Assembly (NCBI GenBank): GCA_035236585.1
Contig: CP141138.1
Coordinates: 25,059,437-25,123,436 of the forward strand
Direction of reading: 5' to 3'
Length of the DNA stretch: 64,000 nt
From: Warburgia ugandensis
Taxonomy: Eukaryota > Streptophyta > Magnoliopsida > Canellales > Canellaceae
In this document: piece after piece, positions 23,356 through 40,625 of the stretch
Layout of the letters: the number at the start of each line of letters is the position of its first letter
Position numbering within the stretch: the first letter of the stretch is position 1
Made by a program: the position numbers and the translations under genes
Notes under the pieces: generated by a model
What the model saw: only the letters and a program-made list of their open reading frames with translations
The model's database searches: none
Told to the model about the DNA's origin: nothing

Positions 23356-26340
23356 ATAATTTGAAATTGCGATTGAATGGCCTCTCCTTGCTTGGAATCC
23401 TTAGGGGCTTTATTCAATAATATTGGCTGAAAGGGCGTTTGTCTTTCCGCGGGCTTTTACTTGTCGGTCTCATTATAGGTCGCCTTGTTCAGTTTTTTCC
23501 AACTAAGATAAATAGACGTAAAAGAAGTGGAAAGTTTTCCGGCTAAAAAACTGAAAATGAACCCTTTCCGAGCAACAGCCCATTGTTTCGTATCTTCCAT
23601 TCAGCTGCATTCAAAACTTATAAGTGAAGAAAACAGGTAGAAAAAGGTCTAAGAGAAGGATCTCTCTTCCTTGTACGGATCATTGATACATCCTTCTAAG
23701 TATTGCTTATTTTCAGATTTGGGTTTTCTTGTTTTATAAATTATATTTTAGATTTTATTGTAATAGTTTTTATTTCCTTTAGAATGAAAACTTTTTATCT
23801 CAGTTTGAGTCTTTTAGAAACTTGAACTTTTAAGTTCTATTGCATTGAATATATGAACACAATGAATCCATGTTCTTTGGATTTAAGAAAATGCTACTCG
23901 GATTGATTCTTGAACTGATTCTGGTACCCCTTGATAGGTTCCTTCTTTGGATAATGTTACATATTCATCTAGTTTGGCCTCCTCTATATTAAGATAGCTG
24001 CAAAAATTTGTGTTCATTAAATGTTTCTAGCTACAGTTTCTAGTTGAAAATTGTAATGGTCATGATTTAAAAACTCAAAATGGAACAAGTAAAATCATCC
24101 AACAATCATGAATTCTCGTCGCCAGCCCATCTATACTATTTCAAGCATGATGAATGGGTCAGATCATCAAAAGTTGGGGTCAATCTAGTCATCAATTTAA
24201 TCAATCTTATTGATCTCGTCATCAAAACAATAGATCTTGTATATTCAACCATCAATTTTTATAAATATCATTAATATTATCATACAACATGTCTCTTCAA
24301 TACGATTATTAAATTAATTGATCTCATTGATCAAGCCATCCATTCATTGAATCTAGTTGATCTGATAGTGTCACTTCATCAAGATCCATCAACCCAACAT
24401 TTCCAAAACCTAATCTGCAAATTCTCCAAAAGAAAAAGGGATGAAAAAATCGATCCTCTTGATTTGGATGGCACTTTTGTCACTTGATTCACCAAAAAAT
24501 AAAGTAGACTTTCACATTCTCAATCCTTCAACTTCAATTCCCACACATTGTGCATCCTCAATCAAAGAGGAGCATTTATGCACCCTCAAAAATCATTTTT
24601 GTTGCCAAAATTAGACTTTATAATCGATGATCTTCAGCCTCTTTGATTTTAAACTCAAAGAAAGGTAACTATAGACACCAAATTATTGTACCATATAATA
24701 AATTTAAGGGCCCACACTTCAAAGATGAGAATGGTACACGTAAATGAGTGGACATTTTAAAGGATTAAAAAAAAATATCAAACTTGTATAACAAAACCTC
24801 AAAAATCCAACTTTTCAAGGAAAATCACCAATAGGCATCTTAATCACAAGGTTTGGTCCTACTAAACTAGATGATTGTGATGTGTTCATTTCTATTCCCA
24901 AAGCTGATATGGGCCATTCATTTTTGGCAAGATCATGCATGATTAATTGTTTGGTCAAGATCATGCACATATATCAAGATGATGCAAAACTAAGTAGATC
25001 ATTACGATTTTGTGCATAAGATATAAATAGGGTGCAATTGAATTTCAAGATTGCTTGAATTTTAATGATTTGATTTCAAACTTATGCAATCTATCAAATT
25101 TGGTTTGATAATTTTTTTGTTATGTTTCATGTGCATGGTTTCAAATCTTTTTAGTCTTACCCAAAATAGCTACATGTAATCAATATTTACTATTAAACAA
25201 TGTGTTTTTAAAATCACATTTTATAATAGGTTAAATCTAAATGTAAAACTCTTAATAGATCTTCAAGATAATACATATCTAATTGCATAATATTATTCCT
25301 AATAAAATGATCAAACATTTAATAAAATTGGATCATCATCAAAACACGATTCAATACAAATCGAATTGGTCAATTTATAACTTCTAAAATATCATTTGAT
25401 CTTTAGTCAACAATATAAAAAGCATGATTTTAAACGATCTAATATATTAATCATGCGCATGGTAGTAACATACAAAAAAAATTGAGATTTGGAAATGAAT
25501 CTTATGTTTAATCATGCTAAACATGCATCTAACTAAGTGAATATTATCTATCATGAAATAATGCATTTTAACCATAGATCTACATCAAAAATCTCATTTT
25601 CACTAGATCAGTTCAATCAAAGATAATTTAATATACTTTCCTAGCATCAGATCTCATTTTTTCCCAAACTTTCTAGTCAATCCTACGGTTGTTCTTTGTT
25701 GTAGGCTAAACTTGCTTTAGATTAACAGTTAGATCTTTCTTAGATTTTGAGTAAATTTTTTTATGATCAAAGTTTCTAGTAGTGGATTTCATGTATCATA
25801 AGATTGAGATATATGAAGAAAATCTCCTCTTAAAATTTCCTTCTAGATCTTTTAATTTTCCACTAATTAACATTTTAAATCCAGCATTCTAGTTTAAATC
25901 TTCACGATTTTGATCATCTTGGAACATGGGATGAAATCTGAAGGTATAATACTCTAGTATTTGCTCCAAATTAAGTTTCAAATGTTTTCAAATCTACATT
26001 TAATCTAATTTGGATGGTCAAATTGTCTTGATCTAATATTCCTAATTAAAACTTGTAAAATTGTAATAACTAATAGATCTAGATTTAATTTAATTTCAAA
26101 TATAAATTAATTTCAAATTTTAATTATAAATCAATCAAGAAGATATTTTCAAATCTGGAATTCAATTGCATATCATAACATTTTACTATTTTAAATATAA
26201 TCATTAAAACCTAGTTTTAATAGTTTTAAGTGTTAATTAACTAGCTAATTAAAAAAAAAATTATTTTACATTCAAGTTATAACAAATTTATAACTTAGTT
26301 AAAATATTAAATAATTAATCTAGCTTAACTAAATAGTTAT
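23356..26340. other. AT-rich region without recognisable genes
   Basis: Up to about 24,060 this is ordinary intergenic DNA. From about 24,080 the composition shifts to strongly AT-rich text with many short ATCAA/TTGAT motifs and a good TATA-like ATATAAATAGGG near 25,020. This resembles the U3/R of an LTR or another repeat. I found no coding domain, primer-binding site or matching second copy within the window. Confidence 0.45.
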
Positions 26341-27430
26341 TGTTGTTTTTTTCTATAAGTGCACAAGCTATCGTAGTATAGTATGTGCAAGTACGAGTTA
26401 ATCCCATGGGACTTTATTTAGAAAGTAGAGTTTAAATAAAATTTATTTAAAAAATTAAGAAAAATTAAAACAAGTAAATAATAATGCACTAAAAAGCTCA
26501 GATTTATTGCTTAATAAAAATTACACAATTTTGAATTTAAAAGACAATGATTTGAACAAAATAAAACTAAATTTTTTACTTCCCGAGCTCAATTGCCATG
26601 TCATACGGTGAAATTCTCTATATTTGATCACATCTAAGTAGATCACCTCATACAAATCAATCACTAAAGTCCTTGATCACTAATTCAATGATTGGAAAAA
26701 TAGTAGGATCTGGATCAATGGATGAAACTATGATTTGGATAGCTAAAATTAACTATATGAATTCTAGATATAAGTTTAGAGCTAATGGATCGACTAGGAA
26801 TTGAAATTTGGATGACAATAAATTTTAAATCTAGAAAGAAATAGAACAAGAATTAAGAAGATCCTTTTGTTGAAATTGAACTGTTGATTCGGTTAATTTA
26901 AAACTAAACAAGAATTGAAACTACATAATTCAGGGTCTCAATGAGATAAAAGACAAAATAGGACACAATAGGAATTAAAAAAAGAGGCTAACAGCGAAAA
27001 TTGGAAATTTTCTTTAAAATTTCTTCTTTTAACTCTTAACTAAGAGAAGAAGATGATGATAAAAATAGCTCCATGTATCTGTTTGAAACCTTGAAACAAA
27101 GGGAAGAAGGGAGAAATCGAGGTGAAACCTGATGTGGATTTTGCCCAAAATAATGCAAGCTTGTAAAAAGAAGAGAAAATAAGGAAAAATTGGCGAGAAA
27201 TCAATGAAATATAGAAGATGGAAACTAAGGGGGTAAAAAGTGTGAAAACAAAGGCTAAAACCAAAGAAAAATCAAGTGGAACAATCACGGTGAGAAACGG
27301 GTGGGAAAAAATTGACCATAACAAAGGAAGAATGGTGAATATGAGGGGAAAACACAGAGGAAATAAAGATGAGAAACTGATAAAAATATAGGAGAGAAAA
27401 TCTTGGGTCGTAATAGTCACCATTTTGGAG
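26341..27430 (-). mobile_element. Gypsy LTR fragment, 3' part, minus orientation
   Basis: Read on the minus strand the segment ends in AACAACA at 26,341. It is preceded by a diverged version of the LTR signature seen at 6,150, 16,790 and 34,130 (TACTTGCA, then a TACTACGATAGCTTG-like motif). Further up is a pyrimidine-rich leader (purine-rich on the + strand, 27,030-27,420), matching the order in the solo LTR. The upstream limit is unclear. It is a worn fossil. Confidence 0.6.
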
Positions 27431-30400
27431 AAATATATAAATACATAATTATGAAATTTTGTGAAAATTGGTCCAAGAATTTGAAATTCTTATAAATAGA
27501 TTTACTAATCTAAACATCAATATTTGGAATGTACATGAGAAATGGAATCTAACAACACTAAGAATGTTAAAATCACAGTTCATACGAAAATCTTCTAATT
27601 ATTTTAATTAAGGCATTTTAATAAATTAAATGAAAGGGTAGAATAGTAATTCTCACGTGTGGGGCCCACTGGCACGTCATGCAATCTCATGATTTGACGC
27701 TTCATCATGAGTGGGTAAGGTGGTGATTACTAGCATTTATTGTCGATAATCATTTTGCATTAAATGATAAAAAGAAAATAAATTAAATTATAAAATATCA
27801 TTAATGGGGGGCTTTAAATGCTCCTCGCGCCCATTAATGTCACCTTATTTTCCCTCCCCCAACTTTGTTCACATGCACCCACCGGCGCCGAAGAAGACGA
27901 CCTCCAAGCGTAATTCAATGGCAACGACCCCCTCTGACAGCAACGAATAATCCGTTTTAGGCGAACTTGTTGCAAGTAGCCATCCACTAGCTGTTCATCC
28001 TCCTTTTCATTTCCTATGCCTTCTTTTTTTCCCCAGCATCAGCAACAGCCACCATTGTCGCTATTTTTCGATGACAAAATGAGGGAACTGACTATGAAGT
28101 TAAAATAGTCGATGAAACAGTGCCAGATTGATTATCTAGGCTGTTCATCTTGTTCCCCAAGAGACCATGATTAAAACCCCTCTTATTCATGAAAATCCGT
28201 TAGGCAATGATGCAAAAAAATGAGAAAAATAGTAAACATGTAAATTTACAAAATGTGAATTAATCGGGCCAAAAACCTAATACTCTAGTGCAATTTGTGA
28301 ATGTAAGCTTGATAAAACTCAAATTTAGGAAATTTCGAACAAAACCATGTAGTTTGGTGAAGTTTTGGCACTATTTGGGTTGTTAGTGATGACCAGAATC
28401 CACTCATCTTCTCTGGTAGCAGTAGAGTTTTCCAACAACCCACTAGTGATCAAGACCTAACTGGTCCAATGGATTTCATGTGCATGGAGGGCTCAGATGG
28501 GTGATTTGAGCCATTAATCTTATTTATGGACTCTTCAAACTTTATGGGTGATGAAACAGAGAAAAAATGGAATCATTTGGACCATAGATCAAATGAATTT
28601 CAAATGGACAGTCCAAGAACATTGTCCCCAATGGACAGTGAGCCTAGGATGCACTCGCCTGATGCGCAGAATGAAACGGGCACGCTAGCGTGACCGCGCA
28701 CGTGACACTATCATACATGTTTGGCGATACACGCACCAGTGACATGGGAGCATGACACCGCTCATCCTGGAATGCCACTTTTCCTCATTTTCGGCCCGGA
28801 TTTGATCTAGACTGTTGAAATTTTGAATTGAAATGGAAATTTGGATATTCTAGAGGCTATAGAGGTCCAAATTGTGATATGAGAATTCTATTGGATTCGT
28901 CTCAGCTAGCGGACCTAAATTTATCATCTAAAAATTGATTTGACCACATATAATTAGATCAAATCACTAAATCTCACTCAATAACTTAGATTGGCCCGAT
29001 CAAGTGATGATCAGTCCTTAGAAATTGAACAAATGCATCACATAAGAGATGAATTAGTGGAATTGATGGACAGATTGCATGCATCTATCGAGAAAATTGA
29101 TCTTGACCGTTGATTTGACCATGAACCTTAGAATTGACCGATTACAGAATGATCGGATTGTCAAATCTACATACAATAATAGATATACACTTGAATTGTT
29201 AGATAAACATGGAAATTTAACTGATTATGATAAATAAGACTAGAATTAGCTATCTAATCATAGATAAAGGCTATAAAGAACGATCCAATGGTTGAATCAC
29301 CTCCAAGCTTAATAAGATCAAAGAAATTAGTCCATAATGATCAAGAGACACTAAATTGCTCAATCACAACTTAGATTGATGATCAGACTAGCAGATGATC
29401 ATTTAGAGGGGATAAAAACTAACATTTAGACATGGATTGACATATTAAGCTAAACAGAATGGTGTGGGCTGTTGATCTAGGATTAACTACTAGATCAAAG
29501 AATTTATCACACTGATTGATTCACACTTAGAATTTGATGAATACCAAGTAATATAGATGAAGGTTAAAATGGAGAATGGGGTACTCTGTGCATTTTAGGT
29601 AGGTGATTGCATTTAGCATTTCCCCGATTTCATGGATCATGATGTGTCCACTTGAGAGTTTCATTTAGGATAGTAGTTTGAGGCATGGACTTTATCTTAC
29701 TCTTATGTTTTTACTGAGACTATATTCATCATGCATTGTTGATGTTCATAATATCTTTTTACTTCACATGATTTATGCCTATTTTCAATGCATGATTGTT
29801 GATGTATTAGCACACCTTATTGACTTGATCTTCTTGAGATTGACTATGTATGGATATTTCATGATTTATTTTCTATTTTTGCCTTGGCCACATGCCCTCT
29901 GAATTTATGGATGATAAACACTCACCTTGATATGTGAGCAAACTGCATGCGGTTTGTGATAATCATGGGCAAGCCACCCATGCCGTCCAACCGACTCTCA
30001 TGCCTCAACAGACACTAGTGTCCCATTTTGGTGTTGATGGTAAGCGACAGTCGTTGATACCTTGGAGTGGTTGCTACTACAGTATAGTAGTCCATGCTCT
30101 TATTTTGTATGCTCATGTTGTATAGATACATTAAGATGTCTGTATCCTGATGCACCCATAGTGTGACGACGCATCCTAAGGGTGAAGCATATGTGGGCAG
30201 GCCTACGGCTTGAGCGAGCTACTTAGTATGTAAGCTACAAGTGAGGGACCCATGGATTGGAATCAGTACTCATTGTCGGATATGAGAGTGCAGTGGGACA
30301 CTTGTGGGGCACAATTGAGTTTGCACGCCCTGTTACTCATGACTAGCATCCATGTTTTGAGATGATAAAATTGATTGTAGTTGACTTTATCAGATGCATA

Positions 30401-31169
30401 AGCACACATTATCCATGTCTTGTATGCCATGGTGTTTAGTTTATGATAGCTCTACATTTATGTGCAAACCATGTTTTCGATAGTCACTGCTTTTGCTGCA
30501 GACTCTTTATTATTCCTGCATCGTTTACTTCTGAACACCTAATGATTTGACTTATTATATGAATGTTTTTGCATCCATGAGGTTTATCATAAACTCTGGT
30601 CTTTAAAAATCACACCATTTATACTCTATTCAATATTAAATGTCATTACCTACACAAGCGATTACTTGCTGAAGCATTGCTTTGGTTTGCAATGCCTCAT
30701 ATTTGGATCGTGACGATAATAAAGGCAAGCAGGTGGAGTAGCAGAGAGGACAATGAGGACCATCTACCCCATTTAGAGACCAATTTGATGTATGCATCCA
30801 CTTACTTGATGTTGAGCTTTTTGGGCTATGTAAATACACTTATAATATGGGGACAGAGTTGGACCTGACTTTGATCAGTGTTATGTATATGGATTGATAG
30901 TTAGAGTTGGGTGTGGTGAACGATAGATGGAATCCTAAGATTTCATTATGGTTCATTTTGTTACTACTACATCTTTTCATGATCGATGATCATCTATGTT
31001 TTCACTTTTACAGAGTATGCCTTATAGTGTATTTGGTTTTATTTGTTGCCATCGGTCGAATGACCCCCGGGGTTTTCTTTTGGTATTTCATTTGACATGA
31101 TTATTGTGATTATATTAGATATGAGCTTTACATTGTGAAAAATGGTTTTAGAAAACCAGGGGTGTCACA
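27431..31169 (-). mobile_element. LTR of a Ty3/gypsy chromovirus fossil, minus orientation
   Basis: On the minus strand the LTR starts TGTGACACCCCTGG at 31,169. It shares, with the + strand copy at 42,068, the motif GAAAACCCC(G)GGGGTCATT and a later patch rich in GCGCAC motifs (about 28,600-28,780 here, 43,650-43,830 there). Between them is AT-rich sequence. The pol fossil of the same orientation lies just upstream on the minus strand (31,580-32,513), so this is its 3' LTR. The far end (27,431) is approximate. No host gene is seen within it. Confidence 0.6.
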
Positions 31170-32513
31170 TGGGTCCACCTTAAATTATGAGATCCGTGTA
31201 TCATTTTGATGATCTAGCTCCGATTAAATTAAGTCGAGTGGTCCAAGCTCATTTTGATTGATCCATTAATCATGATTCATTCATCTAGTCAATTTTGCCA
31301 AACAGCGGTTAGATGATCAAGTGGAACTATAATGCACATTTAATCGAATTATACAAAATTAATTCATTAGATGATCCATCCTAATGATAATTGAAGTGTA
31401 ATTTAGCCAACATTGAACACTCAAGTAAAAACACTATTTTTCCCTTAATAATTTTACAAAATTTATTATGAAAATTTGGGACATGATATTTTAACATCTT
31501 TAAAAGAAATTTAGTCCTATAAATATGAGGTACAATTTAAATCAAGTGAGAATATTTTTTCTTGATTTTATCTTTCGTTTCTTGTGTAGCTTTTTCCACC
31601 GAGTGATGTTGCCACAACACCTTCACTAATGGAATTATTTTCATCTTCACAATATAGTCCTTCGAATCCAAGATTTGAATGAGTCATTCTATGTCAAATC
31701 CTTACTGATTTGTGTAGGCTCATAGTTTAAATCATAAGATAGATCTGACTTATACTTTCAGAGAATCAATATATGAAAGATGTTATGAATAGTTGACATT
31801 TGTGGAGGTAAAGCTATCATGTAAGCAGCATTTCCAACCTTCTCCAAAATCTCAAAGGTTCCAGTCAATTTTTCCAAATCTTATAACTCCCTTAGTAGGT
31901 GATACTTTCAAGAATAAATGTATCTTGTTGTGAATCCAACTCTCTTCGACGATTGTCTATGAAGCTCTTTTTTCTACTTTGAGCAATTACAATGTGTTTG
32001 TGGATCAACTTAATCTTGTCAATTATTTGTTTAATTAACTCTAGTTCAAGCATCTTTCATTCTCCTACTTCCTCCCAATATGCTGGTGACCTGTACTTCC
32101 TACCATATAAAGCCTCATATGGTGATATCTTGATACTAGACCAAAATAGCTGTATTTGTATGCAAACTCTATTAATGATTGATGATCATCTCAAGTTCCT
32201 TTCAAGTCCATCACACATGTCCTCAACATATCATCCATTATATGGATAATCATATTTGATCATGCATATGTGTGAGGATGGAAGGCTGTGTTGAAATTTG
32301 ACTATGCATATAGCCTCAAAAATGGAAATATAAATATCAAATCTCTGTTGGACACAACAATCATCGGTATTCCATTAAGCCTTGCCACTTCTTTATTTTA
32401 GAGTCTGTTTGAGTGGTCTAAAGAGTCAGTCATTTTGATAGCTAAGAAATGAGCTAACTCCATGAGCCTATCTACAATCACCTAAATACTATCTCAATTA
32501 TTCCTAGTCTTTG
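31170..32513 (-). mobile_element. Chromovirus pol fossil (integrase to C-terminus)
   Basis: Minus-strand translation shows integrase pieces (AHFLAIKMTDSL near 32,430) and CVMDLKG near 32,210. It continues with an integrase C-terminal region carrying FLKVSPTKGV near 31,910. This order is typical of plant chromoviruses (Ty3/gypsy). The non-coding 31,170-31,580 links it to the LTR starting at 31,169. The upstream part of pol is cut off at 32,514 by another element. It is an old fossil with many breaks. Confidence 0.75.
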
Positions 32514-34180
32514 TGTTAATAGTCCATTATTGTATAAATTGCCCTTATTTAGTATGACTTTTGATATATTATTAAGATATTATTTAGAATTTATATGAAA
32601 AATATATCATTTAAAATTTTTATAATCTAACTGTAATTTGGTAAATTTTCAAGGTTAGATGATGATCAGAGGTAAGTATGTGTAAAATCGAATGTTGTAT
32701 AATACTAATTGGGTATTTTTTATTATTTTGTAGGCGTTAGATCAAGATCCATGTGGTTAGATCAAGCCAATCAACATCATAGATTTTTTATCAAGCTTAA
32801 GTTAAACTAAATGGCTTAGATCAATCCATATTATTTAGATTAAAATCAAGAAGTGAGAACTCCAGTTCAATCTTCAAGCATCAAATCCAAACCATGAGTG
32901 CCAGAGAATTGAGAATGCTAAGGAATTTTATGTTTAGTGTTAGAAAGTGAAAAGGATGAAGAGAGAGGAAACTATTTTCTTAATAGGAAACTAAGTTAAA
33001 AATTAGGAAATTCAGTTGATTTATAATTCTTTACAAAAAAGAAAAGAGAATGGAGAAGAAAATTACTAAAAAATGAATGCAAACTGACTTCTCATAATCT
33101 AAAAATACTAGATCGAAGATGGAGTGAAAAAAAGCATGAAAATTCAGACAAAATGGAGGTTGACAATGAATATTGCACACATAGGCTAGTGAATAAGGGT
33201 ACTTTGCATGTCGATTCTTGCTTTGATGCTCTACAAAATTCTCTAAAACTTGGTCCATTGAATAGAAGACATCAAGGAGAAGACGACTCGGGTGTTCAAC
33301 TTTAATTTTCATTCCAAATCTTGTAACTTAAATTGATTAAAGTTAGCTAGTTGCTACTATTCACATGAACAATAACAATGAGTTAAAGTTTTCCAAATTT
33401 AGCTTGGTTTATTTGTTGAGTTTTTGAGTGATCTAATCCTTTGCTTATATTTTTATTTGATTTAGAAAGAGTGTCATATAAATTTTTAAAAAATTTAATT
33501 GTCGAATTTGTTTAATTTTATGAAATAATCTTGAAAGGTGCAATCATGTAGGCTGATAAATAGCCTATGTTTGTGATTAAACATCTTAATTTCTATTATC
33601 TTGATTTAAAATCTAACCATATAATTGAATTTATTGATATGAAATATTCTAAGTATTAAGTTTCATTAAAAAAATTCTATCAGAAAGTAGAATAAATTAG
33701 TGGCCAAAGTAAGTGACAGTTTTATGAATTCTGACTGCTCGTGGATTGTAAACAGAGATAAGATAACTACTTAGCTAGTGTCACACACGTGCAGCCGCAC
33801 ATGACTATTTTAATTATCTACTGATTTTCTAGCGACACTCTCTCACTTGCAAACTCAATGAGATGTGTTGCGTGATGTTTTAATTTTAAAAAAATTAAGA
33901 AAGTCCATGAATAGGATCAACTGTGTGATAAAGTGATTGAGGTAGGGAAGTTAAATTAGTTTGTTATTTAATTTAATTTCTTTTCTTTTAAATTCAATGT
34001 TGTATTTTTTTAGTTAATTAAGAAATCAAAGTTTTTTGTGCATTGTTAATTAATTTTTGTTTATTTTAGCAATTAAATTTTACTTAAACTCCATTATTTT
34101 TAAGTCGAGTCCTTATGGGATCGACCAACTTGCATAAGCTATACTACAATAGCTTGTGTACTTATAAAAAATAATCAACA
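32514..34180 (+). mobile_element. 5' LTR of the first gypsy family, inserted in the chromovirus fossil
   Basis: The LTR starts TGTTAATAGTCC and ends AATCAACA at 34,180. Near the end it has the family signature TTTTTAAGTCGAGTCC and GCATAAGCTATACTACAATAGC. Immediately downstream is AGTTTTTGCCACAATTGGCAGAGACC, shown here only as a short motif: it resembles the primer-binding-site region of Athila/Tat-type elements. That identifies this copy as a 5' LTR rather than a solo one. Its left edge coincides with the end of the chromovirus integrase similarity. At 1,667 bp it is near the solo copy's length. Confidence 0.72.
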
Positions 34181-38715
<4,535 letters not shown>

Positions 38716-39277
38716 AACTAGCATTTCCCTTAAAATATGCTTGGTTACAAAATCGACGACCTAGTTTTTCTGTTTGCTGGGGATCATAATCAGCATTAGA
38801 TTTAGCAGAATGTATGAGTAATTTGGCTTATAATTCTTTAGCTTTACCAAGGAATATGTCCAACCAATCAGGAGATTAAGATCATCCCATGGAGGAGATT
38901 TTTCAGTAATATATCGCCCACAATAGATATAGTCTATAATAAGATTAATTTTGATAAACATTTTTTTTAGTTCCATTGGAAATCTACGTTCAATTGGGTC
39001 CCACTCCTCATTTTTTGAGTGATCAACCAATTCCTTGGATTCACAGCCCTTCAAGAGAACCATTTTTTTTTCGGTTACATAATATTTCTCCCTTTGAATG
39101 GACAATAGTGGAGTCGAACCAGCTACCTTGGCCACTTGGCTGCTCTTCTAGCTATTACTTTATCCACAAGTATGCTGCGCTACATCTTACAGTCTCTCTT
39201 CATGATAGTACCATTTGGTGTGATCATGGACAGCCAATGAGGCCAAGAAGAACTAGTACAGCTGCTGATCACAAACA
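38716..39277 (-). repeat. Tandem repeat unit A with Pol III-like boxes (SINE-like)
   Basis: This unit of about 560 bp is followed directly by a second, diverged copy (39,278-40,625). Shared landmarks in order are ATCGACGACCTA plus TTTCTGTTTGC, then ATTAGATTTA, then the GGAGTCGAACC/CCACTTGGCT block, then TTTAT..ACAAGT and TCTCTTCATGATA. Read on the minus strand, AGCCAAGTGG (39,132-39,141) resembles an A box and GGTTCGACTCC (39,110-39,120) a B box. A tRNA-derived SINE is therefore possible, although the box spacing is short. The family is not recognised. Confidence 0.5.
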
Positions 39278-39342
39278 ACCATCTATCCTAGAATACACTT
39301 AGTTGCAGGATCGACGACCTAATTTCTCTGTTTGCCGACAGT

Positions 39343-39860
39343 TGGATTTAAGAAAATTTGTATTAAAAACCCAGATTTTTTTTATGATTCTCATTTCTGC
39401 CCCAACTTCAATTTGATTCAATTGCACCCCAATCAAATTATCTTTCTCAATAGAATTCTAAACATAAGTAGCTGCTTGGAACGAGACCATTCTGTCCCAA
39501 TTAGAGCACTAATATGGTGCCCTTTTACCCATGGGGATGACCTTTATCCGACATGGTGTGGACCCGGTGTAACGAAAAGGAGAAGGGGGTTTAATCAACT
39601 GTTCAGAATAGCAATCTGCTATTCTAACTGCAAGTTAAATGCTACTTTTAAAGGTTGATCTTATCTTACTAGTGGTCGCTGTTTTAACGGTTGATCAAAC
39701 CCCCTTCTCGTTTTCGTTGGATCCAGGTCCACACCACGTCGGATAAGTCTTCCAGACAGATACTTAAATTGGGGTCTAATTTAATCAAATTGAAGTCTTG
39801 GGTAGGGATGAAAAATCGTAAAAAATGTAGGATTTTTCATACAAAATTTTCTTAGATTTA
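39343..39860. mobile_element. Fold-back (long inverted repeat) element
   Basis: The left arm starts TGGATTTAAGAAAATTTG. The right arm, read in reverse, starts TAAATCTAAGAAAATTTTG. Both then share ACTTCAATTTGATT, a run of CCCCAAT, TTATCCGAC(A/G)TGGTGTGGACC and GAGAAGGGGGTTT. The arms meet around a short loop (about 39,608-39,670). The left arm carries an extra segment of about 110 bp that the right arm lacks. There is no coding sequence. It is a non-autonomous fold-back transposon or large MITE; the superfamily is unclear because I see no clean target duplication. Confidence 0.75.
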
Positions 39861-40087
39861 GTATTAGATTTAAGAGAATGTACGAATGAATTGATTTATA
39901 ATTCTTGACTTTTATTAAGAAAAACAAAAAAAAAATGGGTTCAAACCAATTAGAAGATTAAGAATAACTATTTTTAGTCTCGGTAGGAGCTCCTCCTCAA
40001 AAAGTGTGAAGGAGTCCAAATCACCTGTTGGCCTTCACCTCTTATTATTTTCTGAGTGACCCAACCCGCTTATTGGATTGGCAGCCC

Positions 40088-40411
40088 CATAGATCATCAT
40101 CATCAAGATCTTATTTTGTTTAGAGGTCGGTCACATGAATCTTGTTTCTCCATTCCCCTCTATTAAGTGTCATAGCTTTATTTAATCTCAAAATTTGAAA
40201 ATCTTTTCTCACCACTTTTATCATGTTCTTTTGGGCCTTCTCATTGCCCTTTTAGAATCTTCAACTTAGATCACCTCACTCAATTTCATGTACGGGGTTT
40301 GCCAGTGGTTTTTCTTGCTAGTTATTACCTGACACAAAATCCTTCTCCTTTCTCCAGACTTGGGACCGGCTATGATAAAACCATTTAGAACTAAAACCAG
40401 ACAAGCAGAGT
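40088..40411 (-). mobile_element. RTE-type LINE 3' fragment with 10-bp target duplication
   Basis: A 324-bp insertion flanked by TTGGCAGCCC at 40,078-40,087 and 40,412-40,421. The + strand starts near an ATCATCATCATC run, followed by GAGGTCGGTCACATGAATC, TCTCCATTCCCCTCTATTAAG and later TTGGGACCGGCTATG. These match, from memory, the 3' end of plant RTE-like LINEs, which finish in a trinucleotide microsatellite. The element therefore points to the minus strand and is 5'-truncated. It interrupts repeat unit B and so is younger than the tandem duplication. Confidence 0.62.
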
Positions 40412-40625
40412 TTGGCAGCCCTAAAGATAAACTCTTTTTTCCGATTATATAATGATTTTCTCCGTGTGAAAATGAGCATTAAGGAGTCGAACCAGCAAAC
40501 TTGACGGCACCTTGGCCACTTGGCTGGGAGCTCCTGCTCAACCGACTACTACTTTATTTACAAGTGTACTGCGCCACACCTTACAATTTCTCTTCATGAT
40601 AACGCCAATTTGTGGAGCTGAGAAT

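Larger units (their letters stand above)
39278..40625 (-). repeat. Tandem repeat unit B, enlarged by two later insertions
   Basis: This is the second copy of the unit described at 38,716. It is interrupted by a fold-back element (39,343-39,860) and a LINE tail (40,088-40,411); removing both restores a length of about 500 bp, close to unit A. Its minus-strand A-box-like AGCCAAGTGG (40,516-40,525) and B-box-like GGTTCGACTCC (40,483-40,493) are spaced more naturally than in unit A. Confidence 0.55.

Noticed and set aside
27040-27423. Minus-strand 127-codon Phe/Leu/Ser-rich open frame
   Set aside because: It corresponds to the pyrimidine-rich part of a gypsy LTR in minus orientation; the hydrophobic look comes from T-rich codons.
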